Source of the DNA: Rhizobium subbaraonis
GTDB taxonomy: Bacteria > Pseudomonadota > Alphaproteobacteria > Rhizobiales > Rhizobiaceae
DNA: 64,000 nucleotides
Assembly (NCBI RefSeq): GCF_900220975.1
Contig: NZ_OBQD01000004.1
Coordinates: 307,234-371,233, forward strand
Direction of reading: 5' to 3'
Shown: one piece after another, positions 1 through 14,000 of the stretch
Layout: every line of letters begins with the position of its first letter
How positions within the stretch are numbered: position 1 is the first letter of the stretch
Program-made: the position numbers and the translations under genes
Notes under the pieces: model-generated
Told to the model about the DNA's origin: nothing
Seen by the model: only the letters and a program-made list of their open reading frames with translations
Databases searched by the model: none

Positions 1-167
1 AGGCCCTGAACCCCGCCGAACCCGCCCGTTCGGGTCGGAGCCGGCTGGGGCGCGGGATCGAGCGTGCGGCCGGCGAGCGACAGCGTCACCTGAAGCGCGT
101 CGCGTGGCGCCAGTCGCTCTGCCAGTTCGCGCGCTTCCGCCGTACCGCCCAGAATGAGGATGCGCAT
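1..167 (-). CDS. cobK: Precorrin-6A reductase, N-terminal part (runs off the window)
   Basis: Only the first 55 or so codons are present; the gene continues beyond base 1. Translation from the ATG at 167-165 begins MRILILGGTAEARELAERLA and continues through LSLAGRT, the nucleotide-binding N-terminus typical of CobK/CbiJ. The family reduces precorrin-6A with NADPH in the aerobic cobalamin pathway. It is divergent from cobL, and the two start regions touch or overlap, so no separate promoter spacer exists. Identity is supported by the motif and by the adjacent cobL-cobM; the rest of the protein cannot be judged. Confidence 0.88.
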   Translation of the reverse strand, partial: MRILILGGTAEARELAERLAPRDALQVTLSLAGRTLDPAPQPAPTRTGGFGGVQG

Positions 168-1416
168 CTTGTCCACGCCTGATCCGTCCGCCCTTTCCGC
201 CGCCTCCGCGCCCTGGCTCACCATCGTCGGGATCGGCGAGGATGGTCTAGCCGGTCTTTCCGACACCGCCAAGGCGGCAATTGCGCGGGCCGAGATCGTC
301 TTCGGCGGCGCACGGCATCTGGAGCTTGCGGCGGAAGCGATCGCCGGCGAAGGCAGGACATGGCTGAGCCCGTTCGAGCGCTCCGTCGAAGCGGTGCTTT
401 CCGCCCGGGGGCGGCCGGTCGCGGTGCTCGCCTCGGGCGATCCGTTCTTCTTCGGCGTCGGCGTGACGCTGTCACGGAAAATCCAGCGCACCGAAATGAC
501 GGTGCTGCCGGCTCCCTCGGCCTTCAGTCTTGCGGCGTCGCGCATGGGCTGGGCGCTGCAGGACACCGCCTGCCTTTCGCTGCATGGCCGGCCGGTCGAT
601 CTGATCCGTCCGCACCTGCATCCGGGCATGCGCATCCTGGCGCTGACGTCGGACAGCCACGGTCCGCATGCGCTTGCGGCGCTGCTTTCCGAAGCCGGCT
701 TCGGCGGATCGCGGCTGACGGTGCTGGAAGCGCTAGGCGGCCCGCGGGAGCGGGTCAGTTCGCACCTTGCGCAACGTCCTGAGTTCGGCGAAATCGACAT
801 GCTGAACGTCTGCGCCGTCGAAGTCGAAGCCGCTGCGGGCGCGCGCGTCCTGCCTTATACGGCCGGTCTGGACGATGGGCTTTTCGAGCACGACGGGCAG
901 ATCACCAAGCGCGAAGTGCGTGCGCTGACGCTGTCGGCGCTGGCGCCGCGGCACGGCGAGCTTTTGTGGGATATCGGTGCGGGTTCGGGGTCGATTGGGG
1001 TCGAATGGATGCTCGCCGATCCCTCGTTGCGCGCGATCGCGATCGAGGCTGTGCCTGAGCGGGCGGCACGCATCCGCAGCAACGCTGCCCGTTTCGGCGT
1101 CCCGGGCTTGTCGGTTACAGAGGGCACCGCGCCGACGGCATTGGTCGGTCTGCCAACTCCCGACGCGATCTTCATCGGTGGCGGCGGCAGCGAGGACGGG
1201 GTCTTCGACGCTGCGCTTGCGGCGTTGAAGCCGGGCGGGCGGCTGGTCGCAAATGCCGTGACGACCGAGATGGAGGCGGTGCTGCTAACCGCCCATGGCC
1301 GTCGCGGCGGTTCGCTGATCCGGATCGACATCGCGCGGGCAGCTCCGGTGGGACAGATGACAGGCTGGCGACCGGCGATGCCGGTGACCCAATGGAGCTG
1401 GGTGAAGCCGAAATGA
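154..1416 (+). CDS. cobL: Precorrin-6Y C5,15-methyltransferase (decarboxylating)
   Basis: A bifunctional enzyme of aerobic cobalamin synthesis: it methylates precorrin-6Y at C5 and C15 and decarboxylates the C12 acetate side chain. The N-terminal half (about residues 20-215, from WLTIVGIGEDGL) is a tetrapyrrole methylase like CbiE. The C-terminal half (about 240-420) is CbiT-like, with the SAM-binding glycine loop WDIGAGSGSIGVEW near residue 271. At about 420 residues it is the usual fused length. The start is uncertain: ATGs at 154 and 160 lack a good ribosome-binding site, whereas a TTG at 169 has GAGG nine bases upstream. All are in frame and lie at the divergent cobK start. cobM follows 99 bp downstream. 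Confidence 0.93.
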   Translation: MRMRILSTPDPSALSAASAPWLTIVGIGEDGLAGLSDTAKAAIARAEIVFGGARHLELAAEAIAGEGRTWLSPFERSVEAVLSARGRPVAVLASGDPFFFGVGVTLSRKIQRTEMTVLPAPSAFSLAASRMGWALQDTACLSLHGRPVDLIRPHLHPGMRILALTSDSHGPHALAALLSEAGFGGSRLTVLEALGGPRERVSSHLAQRPEFGEIDMLNVCAVEVEAAAGARVLPYTAGLDDGLFEHDGQITKREVRALTLSALAPRHGELLWDIGAGSGSIGVEWMLADPSLRAIAIEAVPERAARIRSNAARFGVPGLSVTEGTAPTALVGLPTPDAIFIGGGGSEDGVFDAALAALKPGGRLVANAVTTEMEAVLLTAHGRRGGSLIRIDIARAAPVGQMTGWRPAMPVTQWSWVKPK

Positions 1417-1515
1417 TGGGACCGAAGGCAGCCGAGGGCAGACCGGTACGGCGACATAGCCGCTTCGGTTCGGTTATTGGGCCCGCGATGCGCCAACATT
1501 GAGGAAAGAGACAGA

Positions 1516-2277
1516 ATGACCGTTCATTTCATTGGCGCCGGACCGGGGGCCGCCGACCTGATAACCGTCCGTGGGCGCGACCTGATCGGCCGCTGCCCTG
1601 TCTGCCTTTACGCCGGATCGATCGTCTCGCCGGAACTTCTCCAGTATTGCCCGTCGGGCGCGCGCATCGTCGATACGGCGCCGATGTCGCTGGACGAGAT
1701 CGAGGCGGAATATGTCCGCGCCGCGGACGCGGGCGAGGACGTGGCGCGGCTGCATTCCGGCGATCTTTCGGTGTGGAGTGCGGTAGCCGAGCAGATCCGC
1801 CGGCTGGAGAAGCACGGCATCGCCTATACGCTGACGCCGGGTGTGCCGTCCTTCGCGGCGGCCGCAGCCGCGCTGAAGCGCGAGCTGACGATCCCGGCCG
1901 TGGCGCAGAGCCTCGTGCTCACCCGTGTCTCCGGCCGTGCTTCCCCTATGCCGAACCGCGAGACGCTGCAGGGCTTCGGCGCCACGGGCGCCACACTTGC
2001 GATCCATCTTGCGATCCACGCGCTAGAGCAGGTCGTTGCCGAACTTGTGCCGCTCTACGGCGAAGAGTGCCCCGTGGCGATCGTCGTCAAGGCATCCTGG
2101 CCGGACGAGCGCGTCGTGCGCGGCACGCTTGCCGACATCGTCGCCAAGGTCGCAGAGGAGCCGATCGAACGAACGGCGCTGATCTTCGTCGGACCGACCC
2201 TTGCGGCAGAGGATTTCCGTGAGAGCTCGCTCTACGACCCGGCCTACCAGCGGCGGTTCCGGGGACGGGGGGAGTAG
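1516..2277 (+). CDS. cobM: Precorrin-4 C11-methyltransferase
   Basis: SAM-dependent methylation of precorrin-4 at C11 in the aerobic cobalamin pathway. The protein has 253 residues, normal for CobM/CbiF, and opens with the tetrapyrrole-methylase motif [16 protein letters not shown], followed by [14 protein letters not shown] and the HSGD/TPGVPS segments of the SAM site. The start at 1516 is chosen because GAGGAAAG lies just upstream; an in-frame ATG at 1477 has no such site and adds 13 residues. It follows cobL by 99 bp on the same strand, probably in one transcript, and converges on a hydrolase gene 15 bp further on. Confidence 0.95.
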   Translation: MTVHFIGAGPGAADLITVRGRDLIGRCPVCLYAGSIVSPELLQYCPSGARIVDTAPMSLDEIEAEYVRAADAGEDVARLHSGDLSVWSAVAEQIRRLEKHGIAYTLTPGVPSFAAAAAALKRELTIPAVAQSLVLTRVSGRASPMPNRETLQGFGATGATLAIHLAIHALEQVVAELVPLYGEECPVAIVVKASWPDERVVRGTLADIVAKVAEEPIERTALIFVGPTLAAEDFRESSLYDPAYQRRFRGRGE

Positions 2278-2278
2278 G

Positions 2279-2300
2279 CCGGCTGGCCGCTCTCAGCCGG
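2279..2300. terminator. Possible hairpin between convergent cobM and hydrolase genes
   Basis: CCGGCTG at 2279-2285 pairs with CAGCCGG at 2294-2300 across an eight-base loop, exactly where the two convergent genes meet. No T-run follows on either strand, so terminator function is only a guess. Confidence 0.3.
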
Positions 2301-3075
2301 TCAAGGCAAGGAAGCGGTCGATCATGGCATTGACCTGGCCGGGCACTTCCAGCTGACAGAAGTGACCCGAGCCGACCGTCTGACCGACCATCAGGGCCGG
2401 GACGAGTTCCTTCAGTCGCGCGATGTCGCTACGAGGGGAGGGTTCGTTGGCGGCGATGTAGAGACTCGGCGTTGAGACCGGGACGTGGGCGATCGTTGGG
2501 TCGAAATCCCCAAGTCCGAGATAAGCCGACACCATCACGTGCTGTGGCGCCGCCGTCATCGCCTTGAGGATCTGCTCGCGGCGGTCTGCATCGTCTGTTG
2601 CGAGGAAGAAGGCGGAGGTCATCAGCTCGCGCAGTTCGTCGCGGTAGTCGGGCCCCCTCAGGCGTTCGGCGATCGGGCCGATCATCTTTTGGGCCGCGGC
2701 GGGCCGCGCGACGGCCGAATCGATCATGACGATGGCGCCGGGCAGGTCCGGTCGGCGGGCGGCGATGTCGTAGGCGACGATACCGCCCATGCTGTGGCCG
2801 AGGAGAACGGGGCGTTTCAGCCCCAGTTCCGCACAGATCCAGATCACGTCGTCGGAAAAGGCGGAGATCGGGTAAGGCTGTTGCGGTGCGTCGCTGCGTC
2901 CGTGTCCCCGAAGATCAAGCGACAATATGGCGTGGCCGGCGCGGGCGAGATGCGCGCGCTGCGGGGCGAGGAAGCTGTGATCACAGCACCAGCCGTGCAG
3001 GAGGACGACGGGCGGGGCGCCGCCGTCGTCCCATTCGTAGTAGAGCGCGACGCCGTCACGGTGCAGATAGGGCAT
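2293..3075 (-). CDS. Alpha/beta-fold hydrolase
   Basis: A 260-residue soluble protein with the alpha/beta-hydrolase layout: HGWCCD oxyanion region near residue 27, the DLRGHGRSD strand-turn, the nucleophile elbow GHSMGG near residue 93 and a late histidine in SGHFCQLE that completes the triad. No signal peptide is visible. The substrate cannot be inferred; relatives include esterases, haloperoxidases and C-C hydrolases. It lies downstream of metH on the same strand with a 137-bp gap and converges on cobM, and neither neighbour suggests a role. Confidence 0.85.
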   Translation of the reverse strand: MPYLHRDGVALYYEWDDGGAPPVVLLHGWCCDHSFLAPQRAHLARAGHAILSLDLRGHGRSDAPQQPYPISAFSDDVIWICAELGLKRPVLLGHSMGGIVAYDIAARRPDLPGAIVMIDSAVARPAAAQKMIGPIAERLRGPDYRDELRELMTSAFFLATDDADRREQILKAMTAAPQHVMVSAYLGLGDFDPTIAHVPVSTPSLYIAANEPSPRSDIARLKELVPALMVGQTVGSGHFCQLEVPGQVNAMIDRFLALTG

Positions 3076-3212
3076 GTGGCGAGTTTCAGCGGAGCGGGGC
3101 GTATTGTCAAATCAGGTGGCCGGCCAAGCCACCCGCAGCCGCGCACGATGCCGACCCGATATCCGGGCCCGGTATCGTCGGAGACGTCGGTCGTTGGCTG
3201 CGACCGCGCTGC

Positions 3213-7004
<3,792 letters not shown>

Positions 7005-7043
7005 GGCAAAGCCCTCCGATGCAGCATGTCTGCATCGGAGATC

Positions 7044-7063
7044 ACATAAAGATATGTTTATGT
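7044..7063 (-). promoter_or_regulatory. Palindromic operator candidate upstream of metH
   Basis: ACATAAA at 7044-7050 and TTTATGT at 7057-7063 are perfect inverted arms around a central ATAT; only the bases flanking that centre (7051 and 7056) break symmetry, so 18 of 20 positions match. A further TTTATG half-site lies at 7073-7078. The palindrome is 40 bp before the metH start, a typical repressor position. An ArsR-family regulator of methionine genes (SahR class) is a reasonable candidate, but that assignment is inference. Confidence 0.65.
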
Positions 7064-7087
7064 CAATATGCGTTTATGCGATTATGG

Positions 7088-7303
7088 CTAGTGCGGTCTG
7101 CCTCTCCGCCCGGCGAGCTGTTCGAAAAACGACCGCAGCCGGACGATATCCGGATCCCGATCCTTGTAGGGCGCGAGTTTTGTCAGTTCCTTCATGGCTT
7201 CGGCAGCGAGATCGGCACCACGCGGCTGCCACAGCAGCCAGGAAATGAAGACGGATTCGGGCCTGCTGGACCCGGACGGATTTGGTTCGACGGTGGCAAG
7301 CAT
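7088..7303 (-). CDS. Unknown 71-residue protein under a cobalamin riboswitch
   Basis: I do not recognise this family. The protein starts MLATVEPNPSG and has no signal peptide or membrane segment. After a Pro/Ser-rich head it contains ESVFISWLLWQPRGADLAAE, a helical AMKELTKLAPYKDRD stretch, a second helix IVRLRSFFEQL and a basic tail. Support for real coding: the ATG at 7303 has GGGG six bases upstream, that site is buried in a perfect hairpin, and a well-formed B12 riboswitch lies 85 nt further upstream on the same strand. metH follows 83 bp downstream. A longer in-frame start at 7399 would run through the leader and is unlikely. Function is unknown; the context implies a role when B12 is scarce. 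Confidence 0.6.
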   Translation of the reverse strand: MLATVEPNPSGSSRPESVFISWLLWQPRGADLAAEAMKELTKLAPYKDRDPDIVRLRSFFEQLAGRRGRPH

Positions 7304-7309
7304 TGATGT

Positions 7310-7329
7310 CCCCAATCTTTGAATTGGGG
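7310..7329 (-). promoter_or_regulatory. Hairpin sequestering the ribosome-binding site of the 71-residue gene
   Basis: In the minus-strand transcript CCCCAAT pairs perfectly with ATTGGGG across a six-base loop. The GGGG of the 3' arm is the only ribosome-binding sequence for the ATG at 7303, six bases away. With the cobalamin aptamer upstream it is the natural expression platform for translational control. Confidence 0.7.
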
Positions 7330-7413
7330 GATGACCGGACGCACGCAGGCTGATTGTCGCATCATGCGAAGCCGCGCACCCTTGGGACACCCCGCCCATG
7401 GACGTTAGGTATT

Positions 7414-7611
7414 CATCAGGGCAGGTCTCCTGGCTTGCGGGTCGTTGCGGCTGTCTGGCCTTCCCGGCACGGTCGATGTGCCAGTGGCTTGGGCGACAGC
7501 AGCTCGTCGCTTACAGTTGCGGGGGCAGCGCCGGCATGGATGCGTCTGAAGGCATCGCACCGGCTTCCCTCTTAGCTCCCGGACCGCAATCGATCCGAAA
7601 GAACCCTGATG
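7414..7611 (-). ncRNA. Cobalamin (AdoCbl) riboswitch aptamer
   Basis: Read on the minus strand the element contains the conserved core GCCCCCGCAACTGTAAGC (about 7509-7526) and the 3' B12 box AGCCAGGAGACCTGCC (7435-7420). Closing stem P1 is CATCAGGG (7611-7604) with CCCTGATG (7421-7414), eight perfect pairs. Aptamer length is about 198 nt, normal for the class. It points toward the 71-residue gene and then metH, not toward the cob genes. The family usually lowers expression when adenosylcobalamin binds. Confidence 0.95.
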
Positions 7612-7616
7612 GCCGA

Positions 7617-7645
7617 AACTGCCCCGGAGCGGGGAGGCGTGTCAA
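7617..7645 (-). promoter_or_regulatory. Candidate promoter of the cobalamin riboswitch transcript
   Basis: A perfect TTGACA (minus strand 7645-7640) is followed after 17 bases by a poor -10 (GCAGTT, 7622-7617). The start predicted from this spacing falls at about 7611-7610, exactly where the riboswitch P1 stem begins. The spacing supports it; the weak -10 limits confidence. Confidence 0.45.
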
Positions 7646-8067
7646 CGCGGCAGAAGAGGATTTCGACCAGAAAGTTGGTCGTCCGGGAACCGGAGATGCT
7701 GCATGTGCGTTCAGGCCCGGTTCACCCCCGTTCGCGTAGGGCGAAGGCCGATTTTCATAGTTTACCAATTCACGGAGCAGAGCGGCCCTTGTCTTCCAGT
7801 CTTGTTGCAACTGCCTGTCAATGCGGCTAAAAATGCCGTTTTCATGCACCACGCGGCAACGATGCACATGAGCGTGTCGCCTGAGCCATCGCGCGCCTTG
7901 TCGAAGGCGCAACCTCTCGCATGTCCGCCCGGAGGAGGGGCCGATGACGCGGAGGAAGACGCATGAAGTCGTCTTGGCGCAATGGCGGCGCACCGATGAA
8001 CTCGCCCGCCTAATGCAGGCCGGCCCGTGCCGGATCCCTAATTCTTGCTCGAACCCAGAAAAAGCTG
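7646..8067. other. Non-coding stretch between the riboswitch promoter and ndvB
   Basis: About 420 bp containing the divergent upstream regions of the riboswitch transcript and ndvB. I see no gene, RNA or convincing repeat here. The open frames crossing it have no ribosome-binding site and one also runs antisense through the riboswitch. Confidence 0.6.
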
Positions 8068-11000
8068 ATGTCTCTTCACAACCGACCACAGACTTCGTCG
8101 CGCGAGGCGGAATCCAAGCAGATCGACTACAACGATTCGATCCGGGATACGTATTTTACACTCGAGGAACTGAGCGCTTGCGGTGAGGAACTGGCGCGCA
8201 ACGGCGCGAATACGCTGCCGGGCTATGCTCCGTTCGACTTCCGCGCGCGCCACCGGGAGAACGAGAAGGAGATCTTCCGCGTCTTCCAGACGACGGCGCG
8301 CGACGTCGAGGCTGGCATGACGATCACGCCGGCGGCCGAATGGCTGCTCGACAATTATTATGTGGTCGAGGAAGCCGTCCAGGAAGTCCGCCGCGATTTT
8401 CCGCGCCGCTTCTATCGGCAGCTGCCGACGATGAAGATCGGCGATACCGAGATCCCCCGGACGCTGGCGCTCGGCTGGCTCTACGTCGCCCACACTCAGA
8501 GCAGCGTGTCGCGCGAGAGCCTCACCGCGATCGTGGAAGGCTTCCAGAAAGTGGAGGCTTTCAAGATCGGTGAACTCTGGGCGATGCCGTCCATCATCCG
8601 TTTCATCCTGATCGAGAACCTGCGCCGCATTTCCAGTCGCGTCGAGCGGTCGCGTTCGATGCGCCGCAAGGCCAACGAGATCGCCGACGAACTCATTCGG
8701 CAGAACGATCCGGAAAAAAGCGTCGTCATCCTGCGGGAGGTCGAAAACCTCGTCGCCGACAACACCTTTGTCGCCCAGTTGCTCTACCGCCTGCGTGACG
8801 GTCTTCAGGCATCCGGTGCCGCGATCCAGTGGCTGGAGCGCCAGATCGAGGCGCGCGGCACCGATCTGGAAGAGGTGCTCGTCGCCGAGCAGAACCGGCT
8901 TTCTTCCGGCAACGTCACGATGAGCAACCTGATCAAGGGACTGCGGTCGATCGACGATACCGAGTGGCCGGTCTGGGTGGAAAGCGTCAGCCGGCTGGAC
9001 GCGGCGCTGCGCGAGGGGTCGGACTATACCGACCTCGATTTCGGCTCGCGCAATGCCTATCGCGACACGATCGAGAAGATGGCGCGCCGTTCCGGCAAGA
9101 CGGAATTGGAGGTCACGCAGATCGCGCTCGCCATGACCGCAGAGGACATGGCTGCCGGCAACGTCGAGGGCGCCCACGAGGCCAATGTGGGCAGCTATCT
9201 CGTCGGCAAGAAGCGCAAGCTTCTCGAAGAGCGAATCAGCTTCCGTCCCTCCATCCTGCAGCGCATCGTCCGCTTCGGCCGTTCGCTCGACTGGTTTGCG
9301 ATCGCCGGGCCTGCGATCCTGCTGACGCTGATGGCGATGGTAGGGGTCTACTATTTCCTTGACCAGATGGATATTCCGGACGGCGCCTGGCTGATCATGC
9401 TGATCCTGTTCGCGCTGCCGGCCTCGGAAGGCGCGCTCGGGCTCTACAACACGCTCGTCACCCTTTGCGTGAAGCCGACCCGGCTGGTCGGCTACGAGTT
9501 CCGCGAGGGCATTCCGGAGGAAGCCCGCACACTCGTCGCCGTCCCCTGCCTGATCTCCAAGCGCGACCATGTCGATGAACTGGTGCGCAACCTTGAGGTT
9601 CACTACCTCGCAAACCCGCGGGGCGAGATCTATTTCGCCCTCGTCAGCGATTGGGTCGACAGCAAGGTCGAGGAGACGCCGGAAGATCTGGAGGTGCTGG
9701 AATACGCCAAGCGCGAGATCGCGCTGCTATCGGCCCGCTATGCCTATGACGGCCGCACCCGCTTCTATCTCCTGCATCGCCGTCGGCTGTTCAATCCGCA
9801 GGAAGGCGTGTGGATGGGCTGGGAGCGCAAGCGCGGCAAGCTTCACGAACTGAACCTTCTCCTGCGCGGTGACGGCGACACGAGCTTCCTGCCGGGCGCC
9901 AATACGGTGCCCGACAATGTCCAGTATGTGCTGACGCTGGATTCCGACACCAGGCTGATGCGCGATGCGGCGACCAAGCTCGTCGGCAAGCTGTTCCACC
10001 CGATCAACAGGCCGCAGATCGACCCCAAGACCCAGCGGGTCGTGGCCGGCTACAGCATCCTGCAGCCGCGCGTCACGCCGTCGCTGACGACCGGCGACGA
10101 CGCTTCGACCTTCCAGCGCATCTTTTCGGCCAACCGCGGCGTCGATCCCTATGTCTTCACCGTTTCGGACGTCTATCAGGACCTTGCCGACGAGGGCACC
10201 TTTACCGGCAAGGGTCTCTACCACGTCGATGCCTTCGAAGCGGCCCTGAAGGGGCGCATCGAGGAAAACACGGTCCTTTCGCACGACCTCCTCGAAGGAT
10301 CGTATGCGCGCTGTGCTCTGGTCACAGACGTGGAGTTCATCGAGGATTTCCCGATCCGCTACGAGGTCGAGACGTCGCGCCAGCATCGCTGGGCGCGCGG
10401 CGATTGGCAGCTCCTGCCCTATATCTTCAAGCCGTCCAGCGGCGTTTCCATGCTCGGCCGCTGGAAGATGTACGACAATCTTCGCCGCTGCCTGATCCCC
10501 ATCTGCTGGCTCGTAGCCTCGGTCATGGGCTGGTACTACATGGAGCCGCGCCAGGCGTTGATCTGGCAGCTGGTGCTGATCTTCCTCTTGTTCGTCGCAC
10601 CCACGCTGTCGCTCTTCACCGGGGCGATCCCGCGCCGCAGCGACATCGTTGCGCGGGCACATCTGCAGACGATCCTTTCCGACATCCGTGCCGCGAACGC
10701 CCAGGTCGCGCTTCGCATCGTCTTCATCGCGCACCAGGCGGCGCTCATGGCGGACGCGACGGTGCGTTCGCTCTACCGCATGTTCTTCAGCCGCAAGCAT
10801 ATGCTGGAATGGCGGACGGCCGCGCAGGTTCACAGTTCTGCCGGCGGCGGCATCGGCTCCTATTACATCGACATGTGGCAGGCGCCTGCGCTTGCCGTCG
10901 CCGCGGTCGCGCTTGCCCTGTTCTCCAAGACGGGCGTCCCTTTCATCGCGCTTCCCTTCGTGGCCATCTGGATCCTGTCGCCGGCGATCGCGTGGTATGT

Positions 11001-14000
11001 GAGCCAGTCGGCGGAAACCGAGGACCGGCTGATGGTTCCGGATGACGTCGTGGTTGAGCTTCGCAAGTACGCCCGCCGCACCTGGCGCTACTTCGAGGAA
11101 TTCGTCACCGCCGAGCAGCACTTCCTGCCGCCGGACAATTTCCAGGAAACGCCGCATCCCGTTTTGGCTGAGCGAACCTCGCCGACGAATATCGGCGTCT
11201 ATCTGCTGTCGGTGATTTCGGCACGCGATTTCGGCTGGATCGGCTTCGAGGAAACCGTGCGCCGGCTCGAGGAAACAGTTTCCACGATCGACAGCATGCC
11301 GAAGTTCCGTGGGCACCTCTACAACTGGTACCGCACGAACACGCTCGAGACGCTGGGACCGCGTTATGTCTCGGCGGTCGACAGCGGCAATCTCGCCGGC
11401 CACCTGATCGCCGTGTCCTCGATGTGCCGCGAATGGGCGGAAGCGCCCTCGGCGCACCTGCACGGCAATCTCGACGGCATCGGCGACGCGGCCTCGATCC
11501 TCTCCGAGACGCTGGCCGAACTGCCCGACGACCGCAAGACGGTGCGGCCGCTGCGCCGCCTGATCGAGGAGCGGATCTCCGGGTTCCACAATGCGCTGGC
11601 CGCGGTCAAGCGCGAGCACGAGTTTGCCTCGATCCGCGTGATCAACCTTGCGGTGCTCGCGCGCGACGTCAACAAGCTGATCGCCAACCTCGACCACGAG
11701 ATCAAGAGCCCGCAGAGCGGCGAAGTGGTCAAATGGGCCAATGCCCTGGTCGCCAACTGCGAGGCACACATCGCTGACAGCGTGTTCGATCTCGGCAGTA
11801 TCGAGGCCCTGCGCCAGCGGCTGATCGTCCTGCGCGACCGCACCCGCGACATCGCGTTCTCGATGGATTTCGGCTTCCTGTTCCGTCCCGAGCGCCGGCT
11901 GCTGTCGATCGGCTACCGCGTCGAGACGAACGAACTGGACGAGGCGTGCTACGACCTGCTGGCCTCGGAAGCGCGCCTGACCAGCCTCTTCGCCATCGCC
12001 AAGGGCGATCTGCCCACGGAACACTGGTACAAGCTCGGCCGCCCGGTCGTTCCGATCGGCGCGCGCGGCGCGCTGGTCTCCTGGTCGGGCTCGATGTTCG
12101 AGTACCTGATGCCGCCGCTCGTCATGCAGGAGCCACAGGGCGGCATCCTGAACCAGACCAACAATCTCATTGTCCGGGAGCAGCAGAACCACGGCAAGCG
12201 GCTCGGCACGCCTTGGGGCATCTCCGAGGCGGCGTTCAATGCCCGCGACCACGAGATGAACTACCAGTACACCAACTTCGGCGTGCCGACGCTGGGGCTG
12301 AAGCGTGGCCTCGGTCAGAATGCGGTGATCGCGCCCTATGCCTCGCTGCTGGCCACGCAGTACGATCCGAAGGCGTCGCTGGAAAACCTCAACGAGCTGC
12401 GCGCTCTCGGCGCTCTCGGCGTCTATGGCTTCCACGATGCGGTCGACTTCACGCCCACCCGCGTGCCGGAGGGCAAGCGTTGCGCGGTGGTACGCAACTA
12501 CATGGCGCATCACCACGGCATGTCGATCGCGGCCGTCGCCAACGTGGCGTTCAATGGCGCGCTGAGGGCCCGGTTCCATTCGGATCCGGTGATCGAGGCT
12601 GCAGAACTCCTGTTGCAGGAGAAGGCGCCGCGTGACATCCCGATCATCAATACCAAGCGGGAGCCGGAAACGGTCGGCAGCACGCAGGCCGATCTGCTGC
12701 GCCCGGAAGTACGGGTCATAGAAGATCCGATGAGCGAGGATCGCGAGGCGGTCTTCCTGACTAACGGCCACTATTCGGTGATGCTGACTGCGACGGGCTC
12801 GGGCTACTCGCACTGGAACGGCCAGTCGGTGACGCGCTTCAAGCCGGACCCGGTGGAGGACCGTTGGGGTACTTTCATCTTCCTGCGCGACACCGCCACA
12901 AACGACTGGTGGTCGGTGACCGCAGAGCCGAAACGGGCGGACGGCGAAGAAACCAAGACGCAGTTCAGCGACGACAAGGCGGAGTATTTCAAGACGGTCG
13001 GCACGCTCTCGAGCGAGGTCGAGTGCATCGTGGCGACCGAGCACGACGCCGAGGGGCGCCGGCTGACCCTGCTGAACACGGGCCCCGAGGATCGCTTCAT
13101 CGAAGTCACCTCCTACATGGAGCCCGTGGTCACGACCGACGATACCGACAACGCGCATCCGCTCTTTGCGCGCATGTTCGTCAAGACGGAAATCGGTCGC
13201 CGTGGCGACGTGGTCCGCGTCGAGCGCAACAAGCGCACGCCGAGCGAGCCCGACATGTGCGTCGCTCACCTGATCGTCGACAATGCCGGTTCGCGCCGAA
13301 CGGAGATCGAGACCGATCGACGCAACTTCATCGGCCGCGGCCGCAGCCTTTCGACGGCGGCTGCCTTCGACCCGGGCGTGCAGCTGTCCGGCACCGACGG
13401 CTTTACGCTCGATCCGATCGTGGCGCTGCGCCGCGTGGTGCGCGTCCCCGCCGGCAAGAAGGTCAAGGTGATCTTCTGGACCGTCGCGGCGCCGAACCGC
13501 GAGGAACTCGACCGCGCGATCGACCGCTACAGGCATCCGGACGCGTTCAACCACGAGCTCATTCACGCCTGGACGCGCTCGCAGGTGCACTTGCGTCACA
13601 TCGGCGTCAGTTCGCAGGAGGCCGCAAGCTTCCAGGCGCTCGGCCGCTATCTCATCTATCCCGACATGCACCTGCGGGCGGATGCGGCGACCGTGCAGGC
13701 GGGGCTTGCCTCGCAGTCGGCGCTGTGGCCGCTCGCGATCTCCGGCGACTTCCCGATCTACGTCCTTCGCATCAACGACGAGGTGGATCTCGAAATCGCC
13801 CGCGAGGCCCTGCGTGCGCAGGAATACCTGCGCCATCGCGGCGTGCTGGCCGATCTCGTCATCCTCAACGAAAAGGCCTCGTCCTACGCGCAAGACATGC
13901 AGCACACGCTCGAGCAGATGTGCGAGAACCTGCGCATGCGCGGCCAGTCGGACGGCATGCGCCAGCACATATTCGCTGTGCGGCGCGATCTGATGGAGGT

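Noticed and set aside
3115-3190. Palindromes between the metH stop and the hydrolase start
   Set aside because: GGTGGC/GCCACC and the CCGGGCCCGG palindrome are present but lack T-runs and are of a kind expected in GC-rich spacers; evidence is too weak to call a terminator.
7005-7087. SAM- or SAH-type riboswitch upstream of metH
   Set aside because: Only about 80 bp are available and no conserved riboswitch core is visible; the palindrome reads better as a protein-binding site.
7511-8089. 192-codon minus-strand open frame upstream of ndvB
   Set aside because: It runs through the riboswitch aptamer and has no recognisable protein features.
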